A stretch of 64,000 nt of DNA, from assembly GCA_964057225.1 (NCBI GenBank), contig OZ059897.1, positions 17,360,001-17,424,000 on the forward strand. Direction: 5' to 3'. Origin of the DNA: Auanema rhodensis (Eukaryota > Nematoda > Chromadorea > Rhabditida > Rhabditidae). Shown here piece after piece: positions 1-11,272 of this stretch. Each line of letters opens with the position of its first letter. Within the stretch, counting starts at the first letter, position 1. The notes under the pieces were generated by a model. That model made no database searches and was not told where the DNA came from. It saw nothing but the letters and a program-made list of their open reading frames with translations. The position numbers and the translations under genes are program-made.

Positions 1-14
1 ATCTCTTTATCTTT
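1..14. repeat. Partial monomer at left window edge
   Basis: The last 14 bases of a monomer (phases 163-176) before the first CACGGG at 15. The array therefore continues to the left of the window. Confidence 0.95.
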
Positions 15-28
15 CACGGGAAGCGAGA
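12..28 (+). other. CENP-B box-like motif (one per monomer; first copy given)
   Basis: TTTCACGGGAAGCGAGA aligns without gaps to the published mammalian CENP-B box YTTCGTTGGAARCGGGA at 13 of 17 positions. Most other monomers end in T instead of A and match 12 of 17. Seven of the nine core positions (nTTCGnnnnAnnCGGGn) match; the two core mismatches are both G to A. This segment (phases 174-176 plus 1-14) is among the least variable of the monomer. Rare variants: CACGTGAAG (23374, 27180, 52050, 53984), CACGGGGAG (HOR-C and HOR-F), CACAGGGAG (54336, 55391), CACGGAAAG (46774, 50643). Protein binding is inference; with two core mismatches true CENP-B binding is doubtful. Confidence 0.4.
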
Positions 29-222
29 TACATACCGAGTGCACATCGCGTGTACATTTAATTAGCATAAATTAAAGTTCACGTACATTTCAAAGTCATG
101 GTTGCCATGCACCAATATCAATAAAAATTTGGTTTTAGACTAATATGGATATGGGGAATCTAATTTTGAAAACCGCATCTCTTTATCTTTCACGGGAAGC
201 GAGTTTCATACCAAGTGCACAT

Positions 223-228
223 CACGTG
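223..228. other. CACGTG palindrome (G-box-like) in the commonest monomer classes
   Basis: CACGTG at phases 33-38 is followed by TAC and lies 3 bp after the palindrome GTGCAC. Two alternatives replace it: CGCGTG, nearly always coupled to an upstream CCGAG, and CATGTG, a CpG transition product. The core equals a plant G-box, but in a tandem satellite with no gene it is listed as a recurring sequence feature and not as a promoter element. Confidence 0.6.
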
Positions 229-272
229 TACATTTAATTAGCATAAATTAAAGTTCACGTAAATTTCGAAGT

Positions 273-285
273 CATGGTTACCATG
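273..285. other. Perfect 6-bp dyad CATGGT-T-ACCATG (one per monomer; first intact copy)
   Basis: CATGGTTACCATG is two perfect 6-bp inverted arms around a single T, at phases 83-95 of most monomers. A subset carries CATGGTTGCCATG (for example 97-109), which breaks one pair; this form is tied to particular monomer classes. Three HOR-G monomers read GGTTAAAATG and lose the right arm. Five others read CATGTTTACC (57581, 59339, 61097 and 62855 regions give four in HOR-I) or TTAACATGC (about 57061). A dyad this short could bind a dimeric protein or favour a tiny hairpin; function is inferred only. Confidence 0.6.
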
Positions 286-2828
286 CACTAATATCAATGA
301 AAATTTGGTTTTAGACTAATATGGATATGGGGAAACTAATTTTGAATACCGCATCTCTTTATCTTTCACGGGAAGCGAGTTTCATACCAAGTGCACATCA
401 CGTGTACATTTAATTAGCATAAATTAAAGTTCACGTAAATTTCGAAGTCATGGTTACCATGCACTAATATCAATGAAAATTTGGTTTTAGACTAATATGG
501 ATATGGGGAATCTAATTTTGAAAACCGCATCTTTTCATCTTTCACGGGAAGCGAGTTACATACCGAGTGCACATCGCGTGTACATTTAATTAGCATAAAT
601 TAAAGTTCACGTAAATTTCAAAGTCATGGTTACCATGCATCAATATCAATAAAATATTGTTTTTAGACTAATATGGACTTGGGGAATCTAATTTTGAAAA
701 CCGCAACTCTTTATCTTTCACGGGAAGCGAGTTTTATACCAAGTGCACATCACGTGTACATTTAATTAGCATAAATTAAAGTTCACGTAAATTTCAAAAT
801 CATGGTTACCATGCACCAATATCAATAAAAATTTGTTTTCAGACTAATATGGTCATGTGGAATCTAATTTTGAAAACCGCATCTCTTCATCTTTCACGGG
901 AAGCGAGTTACATACCAAGTACACATCACGTGTACATTTAATTAGCATAAATTAAAGTTCACGTAAATTTCAAAGTCATGGTTACCATGCACTAATATCA
1001 ATGAAAATTTGGTTTTAGACTAATATGGATATGGGGAATCCAATTTTGAAAACCGCATCTTTTCATCTTTCACGGGAAGCGAGTTACATACCAAGGGCAC
1101 ATCACGTGTACATTTAATTAGCATAAATTGAAGTTCACGTAAATTTCAAAGTCATGGTTACCATGCACCAATATCAATAAAAATTTGTTTTTAGACTAAT
1201 ATAGACATGGGGAACCTAATTTTGAAAATCGCATCTCTTTATCTTTCACGGGAAGCGAGTTTCATACAAGTGCACATCACGTGTACATTTAATTAGCATA
1301 AATTGAAGTTCACGTGAATTTCAAAGTCATGGTTACCATGCACCAATATGAATAAGAATTTGTTTTTAGACTAATGTGGACATGGGGAATCTAATTTTGA
1401 AAACCGCATCTCTTTATCTTTCACGGGAAGCGAGATACATACCGAGTGCACATCGCGTGTACATTTAATTAGCATAAATTAAAGTTCACGTACATTTCAA
1501 AGTCATGGTTGCCATGCACCAATATCAATAAAAATTTGGTTTTAGACTAATATGGATATGGGGAATCTAATTTTGAAAACCGCATCTCTTTATCTTTCAC
1601 GGGAAGCGAGTTTCATACCAAGTGCACATCACGTGTACATTTAATTAGCATAAATTAAAGTTCACGTAAATTTCGAAGTCATGGTTACCATGCACTAATA
1701 TCAATGAAAATTTGGTTTTAGACTAATATGGATATGGGGAATCTAACTTTGAATACCGCATCTCTTTATCTTTCACGGGAAGCGAGTTTCATACCAAGTG
1801 CACATCACGTGTACATTTAATTAGCATAAATTAAAGTTCACGTAAATTTCGAAGTCATGGTTACCATGCACTAATATCAATGAAAATTTGGTTTTAGACT
1901 AATATGGATATGGGGAATCTAATTTTGAAAACCGCATCTTTTCATCTTTCACGGGAAGCGAGTTACATACCGAGTGCACATTGCGTGTACATTTAATTAG
2001 CATAAATTAAAGTTCACGTAAATTTCAAAGTCATGGTTACCATGCATCAATATCAATAAAATATTGTTTTTAGACTTATATGGACTTGGGGAATCTAATT
2101 TTGAAAACCGCAACTCTTTATCTTTCACGGGAAGCGAGTTTTATACCAAGTGCACATCACGTGTACATTTAATTAGCATAAATTAAAGTTCACGTAAATT
2201 TCAAAATCATGGTTACCATGCACCAATATCAATAAAAATTTGTTTTCAGACTAATATGGTCATGTGGAATCTAATTTTGAAAACCGCATCTCTTCATCTT
2301 TCACGGGAAGCGAGTTACATACCAAGTACACATCACGTGTACATTTAATTAGCATAAATTAAAGTTCACGTACATTTCAAAGTCATGGTTACCATGCACC
2401 AATATCAATAAAAATTTGTTTTCAGACTAATATGGTCATGTGGAATCCAATTTTGAAAACCGCATCTTTTCATCTTTCACGGGAAGCGAGTTACATACCA
2501 AGGGCACATCACGTGTACATTTAATTAGCATAAATTGAAGTTCACGTAAATTTCAAAGTCATGGTTACCATGCACCAATATCAATAAAAATTTGTTTTTA
2601 GACTAATATAGACATGGGGAACCTAATTTTGAAAATCGCATCTCTTTATCTTTCACGGGAAGCGAGTTTCATACAAGTGCACATCACGTGTACATTTAAT
2701 TAGCATAAATTGAAGTTCACGTGAATTTCAAAGTCATGGTTACCATGCACCAATATGAATAAGAATTTGTTTTTAGACTAATGTGGACATGGGGAATCTA
2801 ATTTTGAAAACCGCATCTCTTTATCTTT

Positions 2829-3180
2829 CACGGGAAGCGAGATACATACCGAGTGCACATCGCGTGTACATTTAATTAGCATAAATTAAAGTTCACGTAA
2901 ATTTCAAAGTCATGGTTGCCATGCACCAATATCAATAAAAATTTGGTTTTAGACTAATATGGATATGGGGAATCTAATTTTGAAAACCGCATCTCTTTAT
3001 CTTTCACGGGAAGCGAGTTTCATACCAAGTGCACATCACGTGTACATTTAATTAGCATAAATTAAAGTTCACGTAAATTTCAAAGTCATGGTTACCATGC
3101 ACCAATATGAATAAGAATTTGTTTTTAGACTAATGTGGACATGGGGAATCTAATTTTGAAAACCGCATCTTTTCATCTTT
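2829..3180. repeat. Extra dimer inside HOR-A
   Basis: Two monomers (352 bp) interrupt the 8-mer rhythm. The first is a GAGATACAT monomer. The second is a chimera: its left half is the full-length TTTCATACCAAG class, while its right half has GAATAAGAATTTG and AATGTGGACATGG, otherwise found with the CATACAAG class. It reads as the product of an out-of-register exchange within the HOR. Confidence 0.75.
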
Positions 3181-4587
3181 CACGGGAAGCGAGATACATA
3201 CCGAGTGCACATCGCGTGTACATTTAATTAGCATAAATTAAAGTTCACGTACATTTCAAAGTCATGGTTGCCATGCACCAATATCAATAAAAATTTGGTT
3301 TTAGACTAATATGGATATGGGGAATCTAATTTTGAAAACCGCATCTCTTTATCTTTCACGGGAAGCGAGTTTCATACCAAGTGCACATCACGTGTACATT
3401 TAATTAGCATAAATTAAAGTTCACGTAAATTTCGAAGTCATGGTTACCATGCACTAATATCAATGAAAATTTGGTTTTAGACTAATATGGATATGGGGAA
3501 TCTAACTTTGAATACCGCATCTCTTTATCTTTCACGGGAAGCGAGTTTCATACCAAGTGCACATCACGTGTACATTTAATTAGCATAAATTAAAGTTCAC
3601 GTAAATTTCGAAGTCATGGTTACCATGCACTAATATCAATGAAAATTTGGTTTTAGACTAATATGGATATGGGGAATCTAATTTTGAAAACCGCATCTTT
3701 TCATCTTTCACGGGAAGCGAGTTACATACCGAGTGCACATTGCGTGTACATTTAATTAGCATAAATTAAAGTTCACGTAAATTTCAAAGTCATGGTTACC
3801 ATGCATCAATATCAATAAAATATTGTTTTTAGACTTATATGGACTTGGGGAATCTAATTTTGAAAACCGCAACTCTTTATCTTTCACGGGAAGCGAGTTT
3901 TATACCAAGTGCACATCACGTGTACATTTAATTAGCATAAATTAAAGTTCACGTAAATTTCAAAATCATGGTTACCATGCACCAATATCAATAAAAATTT
4001 GTTTTCAGACTAATATGGTCATGTGGAATCTAATTTTGAAAACCGCATCTCTTCATCTTTCACGGGAAGCGAGTTACATACCAAGTACACATCACGTGTA
4101 CATTTAATTAGCATAAATTAAAGTTCACGTAAATTTCAAAGTCATGGTTACCATGCACTAATATCAATGAAAATTTGGTTTTAGACTAATATGGATATGG
4201 GGAATCCAATTTTGAAAACCGCATCTTTTCATCTTTCACGGGAAGCGAGTTACATACCAAGGGCACATCACGTGTACATTTAATTAGCATAAATTGAAGT
4301 TCACGTAAATTTCAAAGTCATGGTTACCATGCACCAATATCAATAAAAATTTGTTTTTAGACTAATATAGACATGGGGAACCTAATTTTGAAAATCGCAT
4401 CTCTTTATCTTTCACGGGAAGCGAGTTTCATACAAGTGCACATCACGTGTACATTTAATTAGCATAAATTGAAGTTCACGTGAATTTCAAAGTCATGGTT
4501 ACCATGCACCAATATGAATAAGAATTTGTTTTTAGACTAATGTGGACATGGGGAATCTAATTTTGAAAACCGCATCTCTTTATCTTT

Positions 4588-6520
4588 CACGGGAAGCGAG
4601 ATACATACCGAGTGCACATCGCGTGTACATTTAATTAGCATAAATTAAAGTTCACGTAAATTTCAAAGTCATGGTTGCCATGCACCAATATCAATAAAAA
4701 TTTGGTTTTAGACTAATATGGATATGGGGAATCTAATTTTGAAAACCGCATCTCTTTATCTTTCACGGGAAGCGAGTTTCATACCAAGTGCACATCACGT
4801 GTACATTTAATTAGCATAAATTAAAGTTCACGTAAATTTCAAAGTCATGGTTACCATGCACCAATATCAATAAAAATTTGTTTTTAGACTAATATGGATA
4901 TGGGGAATCTAATTTTGAAAACCGCATCTTTTCATCTTTCACGGGAAGCGAGTTTTATACCAAGTGCACATCACGTGTACATTTAATTAGCATAAATTGA
5001 AGTTCACGTAAATTTCAAAGTCATGGTTACCATGCACCAATATCAATAAAAATTTGTTTTTAGACTAATATAGACATGGGGAACCTAATTTTGAAAATCG
5101 CATCTCTTTATCTTTCACGGGAAGCGAGTTTCATACAAGTGCACATCACGTGTACATTTAATTAGCATAAATTGAAGTTCACGTGAATTTCAAAGTCATG
5201 GTTACCATGCACCAATATGAATAAGAATTTGTTTTTAGACTAATGTGGACATGGGGAATCTAATTTTGAAAACCGCATCTCTTCATCTTTCACGGGAAGC
5301 GAGTTACATACCAAGTACACATCACGTGTACATTTAATTAGCATAAATTAAAGTTCACGTAAATTTCAAAGTCATGGTTACCATGCACCAATATCAATAA
5401 AAATTTGTTTTCAGACTAATATGGTCATGTGGAATCTAATTTTGAAAACCGCATCTCTTCATCTTTCACGGGAAGCGAGTTACATACCAAGTACACATCA
5501 CGTGTACATTTAATTAGCATAAATTAAAGTTCACGTAAATTTCAAAGTCATGGTTACCATGCACTAATATCAATGAAAATTTGGTTTTAGACTAATATGG
5601 ATATGGGGAATCCAATTTTGAAAATCGCATCTCTTTATCTTTCACGGGAAGCGAGTTTCATACAAGTGCACATCACGTGTACATTTAATTAGCATAAATT
5701 GAAGTTCACGTGAATTTCAAAGTCATGGTTACCATGCACCAATATGAATAAGAATTTGTTTTTAGACTAATGTGGACATGGGGAATCTAATTTTGAAAAC
5801 CGCATCTCTTTATCTTTCACGGGAAGCGAGATACATACCGAGTGCACATCGCGTGTACATTTAATTAGCATAAATTAAAGTTCACGTAAATTTCAAAGTC
5901 ATGGTTGCCATGCACCAATATCAATAAAAATTTGGTTTTAGACTAATATGGATATGGGGAATCTAATTTTGAAAACCGCATCTCTTTATCTTTCACGGGA
6001 AGCGAGTTTCATACCAAGTGCACATCACGTGTACATTTAATTAGCATAAATTAAAGTTCACGTAAATTTCAAAGTCATGGTTACCATGCACCAATATCAA
6101 TAAAAATTTGTTTTTAGACTAATATGGATATGGGGAATCTAATTTTGAAAACCGCATCTTTTCATCTTTCACGGGAAGCGAGTTTTATACCAAGTGCACA
6201 TCACGTGTACATTTAATTAGCATAAATTGAAGTTCACGTAAATTTCAAAGTCATGGTTACCATGCACCAATATCAATAAAAATTTGTTTTTAGACTAATA
6301 TAGACATGGGGAACCTAATTTTGAAAATCGCATCTCTTTATCTTTCACGGGAAGCGAGTTTCATACAAGTGCACATCACGTGTACATTTAATTAGCATAA
6401 ATTGAAGTTCACGTGAATTTCAAAGTCATGGTTACCATGCACCAATATGAATAAGAATTTGTTTTTAGACTAATGTGGACATGGGGAATCTAATTTTGAA
6501 AACCGCATCTCTTTATCTTT
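4588..6520. repeat. HOR-A-derived tetramer block (703-bp units)
   Basis: Eleven monomers. A four-monomer unit of 703 bp at 4588-5290 (GAGATACAT, TTTCATACC, TTTTATACC, CATACAAG) recurs at 5818-6520, separated by three monomers at 5291-5817 that resemble the end of HOR-A. The monomer types are those of the 8-mer with internal members missing, so this is a shortened, rearranged HOR-A. Confidence 0.8.
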
Positions 6521-8104
6521 CACGGGAAGCGAGATACATACCGAGTGCACATCGCGTGTACATTTAATTAGCATAAATTAAAGTTCACGTAAATTTCAAA
6601 GTCATGGTTGCCATGCACCAATATCAATAAAAATTTGGTTTTAGACTAATATGGATATGGGGAATCTAATTTTGAAAAGCGCATCTCTTTATCTTTCACG
6701 GGAAGCGAGTTTCATACCAAGTGCACATCACGTGTACATTTAATTAGCATAAATTAAAGTTCACGTAAATTTCAAAGTCATGGTTACCATGCACCAATAT
6801 CAATAAAAATTTGTTTTTAGACTAATATGGATATGGGGAATCTAATTTTGAAAACCGCATCTTTTCATCTTTCACGGGAAGCGAGTTACATACCGAGTGC
6901 ACATCGCGTGTACATTTAATTAGCATAAATTAAAGTTCACGTAAATTTCAAAGTCATGGTTACCATGCAGCAATATCAATAAAATATTGTTTTTAGACTA
7001 ATATGGACTTGGGGAATCTAATTTTGAAAACCGCATCTCTTTATCTTTCACGGGAAGCGAGTTTCATACCAAGTGCACATCATGTGTACATTTAATTAGC
7101 ATAAATTAAAGTTCACGTAAATTTCGAAGTCATGGTTACCATGCACTAATATCAATGAAAATTTGGTTTTAGACTAATATGGATATGGGGAATCTAATTT
7201 TGAAAACTGCATCTCTTTATCTTTCACGGGAAGCGAGTTTCATACCAAGTGCACATCACGTGTACATTTAATTAGCATAAATTAAAGTTCACGTAAATTT
7301 CGAAGTCATGGTTACCATGCACTAATATCAATGAAAATTTGGTTTTAGACTAATATGGATATGGGGAATCTAATTTTGAAAACCGCATCTCTTTATCTTT
7401 CACGGGAAGCGAGTTTCATACCAAGTGCACATCACGTGTACATTTAATTAGCATAAATTAAAGTTCACGTAAATTTCGAAGTCATGGTTACCATGCACTA
7501 ATATCAATGAAAATTTGGTTTTAGACTAATATGGATATGGGGAATCTAATTTTGAAAACCGCATCTTTTCATCTTTCACGGGAAGCGAGTTACATACCGA
7601 GTGCACATCGCGTGTACATTTAATTAGCATAAATTAAAGTTCACGTAAATTTCAAAGTCATGGTTACCATGCATCAATATCAATAAAATATTGTTTTTAG
7701 ACTTATATGGACTTGGGGAATCTAATTTTGAAAACCGCAACTCTTTATCTTTCACGGGAAGCGAGTTTTATACCAAGTGCACATCACGTGTACATTTAAT
7801 TAGCATAAATTAAAGTTCATGTAAATTTCAAAATCATGGTTACCATGCACCAATATCAATAAAAATTTGTTTTCAGACTAATATGGTCATGTGGAATCTA
7901 ATTTTGAAAACCGCATCTCTTCATCTTTCACGGGAAGCGAGTTACATACCAAGTACACATCACGTGTACACTTAATTAGCATAAATTAAAGTTCTTGTAA
8001 ATTTCAAAGTCATGGTTACCATGCACTAATATCAATGAAAATTTGGTTTTAGACTAATATGGATATGGGGAATCCAATTTTGAAAACCGCATCTTTTCAT
8101 CTTT
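6521..8104. repeat. Mixed monomers between HOR-A and HOR-B
   Basis: Nine 176-bp monomers. Three consecutive monomers of the CGAAG/CAATGAAAA class start at 7049, 7225 and 7401 and are very alike; the first has CATGTG and ends in GAAAACTGC. The part from 7049 on recurs at 21791-22846. The monomer at 7929 has two unusual local changes, ACACTTAATT and TTCTTGTAAA. Confidence 0.8.
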
Positions 8105-11100
8105 CACGGGAAGCGAGTTACATACCGAGTGCACATCGCGTGTACATTTAATTAGCATAAATTAAAGTTCACGTAAATTTCAAAGTCATGGTTACCATGC
8201 ATCAATATCAATAAAATATTGTTTTTAGACTAATATGGACTTGGGGAATCTAATTTTGAAAACCGCAACTCTTTATCTTTCACGGGAAGCGAGTTTTATA
8301 CCAAGTGCACATCACGTGTACATTTAATTAGCATAAATTAAAGTTCACGTAAATTTCAAAATCATGGTTACCATGCACCAATATCAATAAAAATTTGTTT
8401 TCAGACTAATATGGTCATGTGGAATCTAATTTTGAAAACCGCATCTCTTTATCTTTCACGGGAAGCGAGTTTCATACCAAGTGCACATCACGTGTACATT
8501 TAATTAGCATAAATTAAAGTTCACGTAAATTTCGAAGTCATGGTTACCATGCACTAATATCAATGAAAATTTGGTTTTAGACTAATATGGATATGGGGAA
8601 TCTAATTTTGAAAACCGCATCTTTTCATCTTTCACGGGAAGCGAGTTACATACCGAGTGCACATCGCGTGTACATTTAATTAGCATAAATTAAAGTTCAC
8701 GTAAATTTCAAAGTCATGGTTACCATGCATCAATATCAATAAAATATTGTTTTTAGACTAATATGGACTTGGGGAATCTAATTTTGAAAACCGCAACTCT
8801 TTATCTTTCACGGGAAGCGAGTTTTATACCAAGTGCACATCACGTGTACATTTAATTAGCATAAATTAAAGTTCACGTAAATTTCAAAATCATGGTTACC
8901 ATGCACCAATATCAATAAAAATTTGTTTTCAGACTAATATGGTCATGTGGAATCTAATTTTGAAAACCGCATCTCTTCATCTTTCACGGGAAGCGAGTTA
9001 CATACCAAGTACACATCACGTGTACATTTAATTAGCATAAATTAAAGTTCACGTAAATTTCAAAGTCATGGTTACCATGCACTAATATCAATGAAAATTT
9101 GGTTTTAGACTAATATGGATATGGGGAATCTAATTTTGAAAACCGCATCTTTTCATCTTTCACGGGAAGCGAGTTACATACCAAGGGCACATCACGTGTA
9201 CATTTAATTAGCATAAATTGAAGTTCACGTAAATTTCAAAGTCATGGTTACCATGCACCAATATCAATAAAAATTTGTTTTTAGACTAATATAGACATGG
9301 GGAATCTAATTTTGAAAACCGCATCTTTTCATCTTTCACGGGAAGCGAGTTACATACCGAGTGCACATCGCGTGTACATTTAATTAGCATAAATTAAAGT
9401 TCACGTAAATTTCAAAGTCATGGTTACCATGCACTAATATCAATGAAAATTTGGTTTTAGACTAATATGGATATGGGGAATCTAATTTTGAAAACCGCAT
9501 CTTTTCATCTTTCACGGGAAGCGAGTTACATACCAAGGGCACATCACGTGTACATTTAATTAGCATAAATTGAAGTTCACGTAAATTTCAAAGTCATGGT
9601 TACCATGCACTAATATCAATGAAAATTTGGTTTTAGACTAATATGGATATGGGGAATCTAATTTTGAAAACTGCATCTCTTTATCTTTCACGGGAAGCGA
9701 GTTTCATACCAAGTGCACATCACGTGTACATTTAATTAGCATAAATTAAAGTTCACGAAAATTTCGAAGTCATGGTTACCATGCACTAATATCAATGAAA
9801 ATTTGGTTTTAGACTAATATGGATATGGGGAATCTAATTTTGAAAACCGCATCTCTTTATCTTTCACGGGAAGCGAGTTTCATACCAAGTGCACATCACG
9901 TGTACATTTAATTAGCATAAATTAAAGTTCACGTAAATTTCGAAGTCATGGTTACCATGCACTAATATCAATGAAAATTTGGTTTTAGACTAATATGGAT
10001 ATGGGGAATCTAATTTTGAAAACCGCATCTTTTCATCTTTCACGGGAAGCGAGTTACATACCGAGTGCACATCGCGTGTACATTTAATTAGCATAAATTA
10101 AAGTTCACGTAAATTTCAAAGTCATGGTTACCATGCATCAATATCAATAAAATATTGTTTTTAGACTAATATGGACTTGGGGAATCTAATTTTGAAAACC
10201 GCAACTCTTTATCTTTCACGGGAAGCGAGTTTTATACCAAGTGCACATCACGTGTACATTTAATTAGCATAAATTAAAGTTCACGTAAATTTCAAAATCA
10301 TGGTTACCATGCACCAATATCAATAAAAATTTGTTTTCAGACTAATATGGTCATGTGGAATCTAATTTTGAAAACCGCATCTCTTTATCTTTCACGGGAA
10401 GCGAGTTTCATACCAAGTGCACATCACGTGTACATTTAATTAGCATAAATTAAAGTTCACGTAAATTTCGAAGTCATGGTTACCATGCACTAATATCAAT
10501 GAAAATTTGGTTTTAGACTAATATGGATATGGGGAATCTAATTTTGAAAACCGCATCTTTTCATCTTTCACGGGAAGCGAGTTACATACCGAGTGCACAT
10601 CGCGTGTACATTTAATTAGCATAAATTAAAGTTCACGTAAATTTCAAAGTCATGGTTACCATGCATCAATATCAATAAAATATTGTTTTTAGACTAATAT
10701 GGACTTGGGGAATCTAATTTTGAAAACCGCAACTCTTTATCTTTCACGGGAAGCGAGTTTTATACCAAGTGCACATCACGTGTACATTTAATTAGCATAA
10801 ATTAAAGTTCACGTAAATTTCAAAATCATGGTTACCATGCACCAATATCAATAAAAATTTGTTTTCAGACTAATATGGTCATGTGGAATCTAATTTTGAA
10901 AACCGCATCTCTTCATCTTTCACGGGAAGCGAGTTACATACCAAGTACACATCACGTGTACATTTAATTAGCATAAATTAAAGTTCACGTAAATTTCAAA
11001 GTCATGGTTACCATGCACTAATATCAATGAAAATTTGGTTTTAGACTAATATGGATATGGGGAATCTAATTTTGAAAACCGCATCTTTTCATCTTTCACG

Positions 11101-11272
11101 GGAAGCGAGTTACATACCAAGGGCACATCACGTGTACATTTAATTAGCATAAATTGAAGTTCACGTAAATTTCAAAGTCATGGTTACCATGCACCAATAT
11201 CAATAAAAATTTGTTTTTAGACTAATATAGACATGGGGAATCTAATTTTGAAAATCGCATCTCTTTATCTTT
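8105..11272. repeat. HOR-B: 11-mer (1936 bp) with internal 528-bp trimer
   Basis: Eighteen 176-bp monomers. GCAACTC markers at 8265 and 8793 are 528 bp apart (three monomers), as are 10201 and 10729; the two pairs are 1936 bp apart (11 monomers). The CACGGG of the TACATACCAAGTAC monomer shows the same offset (8985 and 10921). Similarity between copies holds over about 8105-9310 and 10041-11246, then the second copy goes on into an AATCGC/CATACAAG monomer where the first does not. The 9337-10040 part holds further common-class monomers, including a GAAAACTGC marker near 9668. Confidence 0.8.

Larger units (their letters stand above)
191..366. repeat. Representative full-length 176-bp monomer
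   Basis: A typical monomer, close to the commonest class: GAGTTTCATACCAAG on the left, CACGTG at 223-228, TTTCGAAG at about 264-271, CACTAATATCAATGAAAA in the middle and GGATATGGGG on the right. It has an intact CATGGTTACCATG dyad at 273-285. Stops occur in the forward frames, and 176 is not a multiple of three, so a frame entering one monomer shifts in the next and no long open frame can run through the array. Its end carries GAATACC, a marker shared with other HOR-A copies. Confidence 0.95.
15..4587. repeat. HOR-A array: 8-monomer repeat of 1407 bp
   Basis: Three full 8-mers at 15-1421, 1422-2828 and 3181-4587, with a dimer at 2829-3180 between the second and third. The unit order by left-half marker is GAGATACATACCGAG, TTTCATACC, TTTCATACC, TTACATACCGAG, TTTTATACC, TTACATACCAAGTAC, TTACATACCAAGGGC, then TTTCATACAAG (the 175-bp member). 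Seven monomers of 176 and one of 175 give 1407, which is the measured distance between successive GAGATACAT monomers. Copies 2 and 3 share private changes absent from copy 1 (TCTAACTTTG, ACATTGCGTG, AGACTTATAT), so they are closest relatives despite the dimer between them. Confidence 0.9.

Noticed and set aside
223-228. CACGTG as a G-box promoter element
   Set aside because: It is part of every repeat of certain classes, with no gene nearby; a regulatory role is unsupported.
3005-3180. Start of a separate monomer family with GAATAAGAATTTG
   Set aside because: The right half is identical in type to the CATACAAG class and the left half to the TTTCATACC class, so it is a chimera of known monomers.
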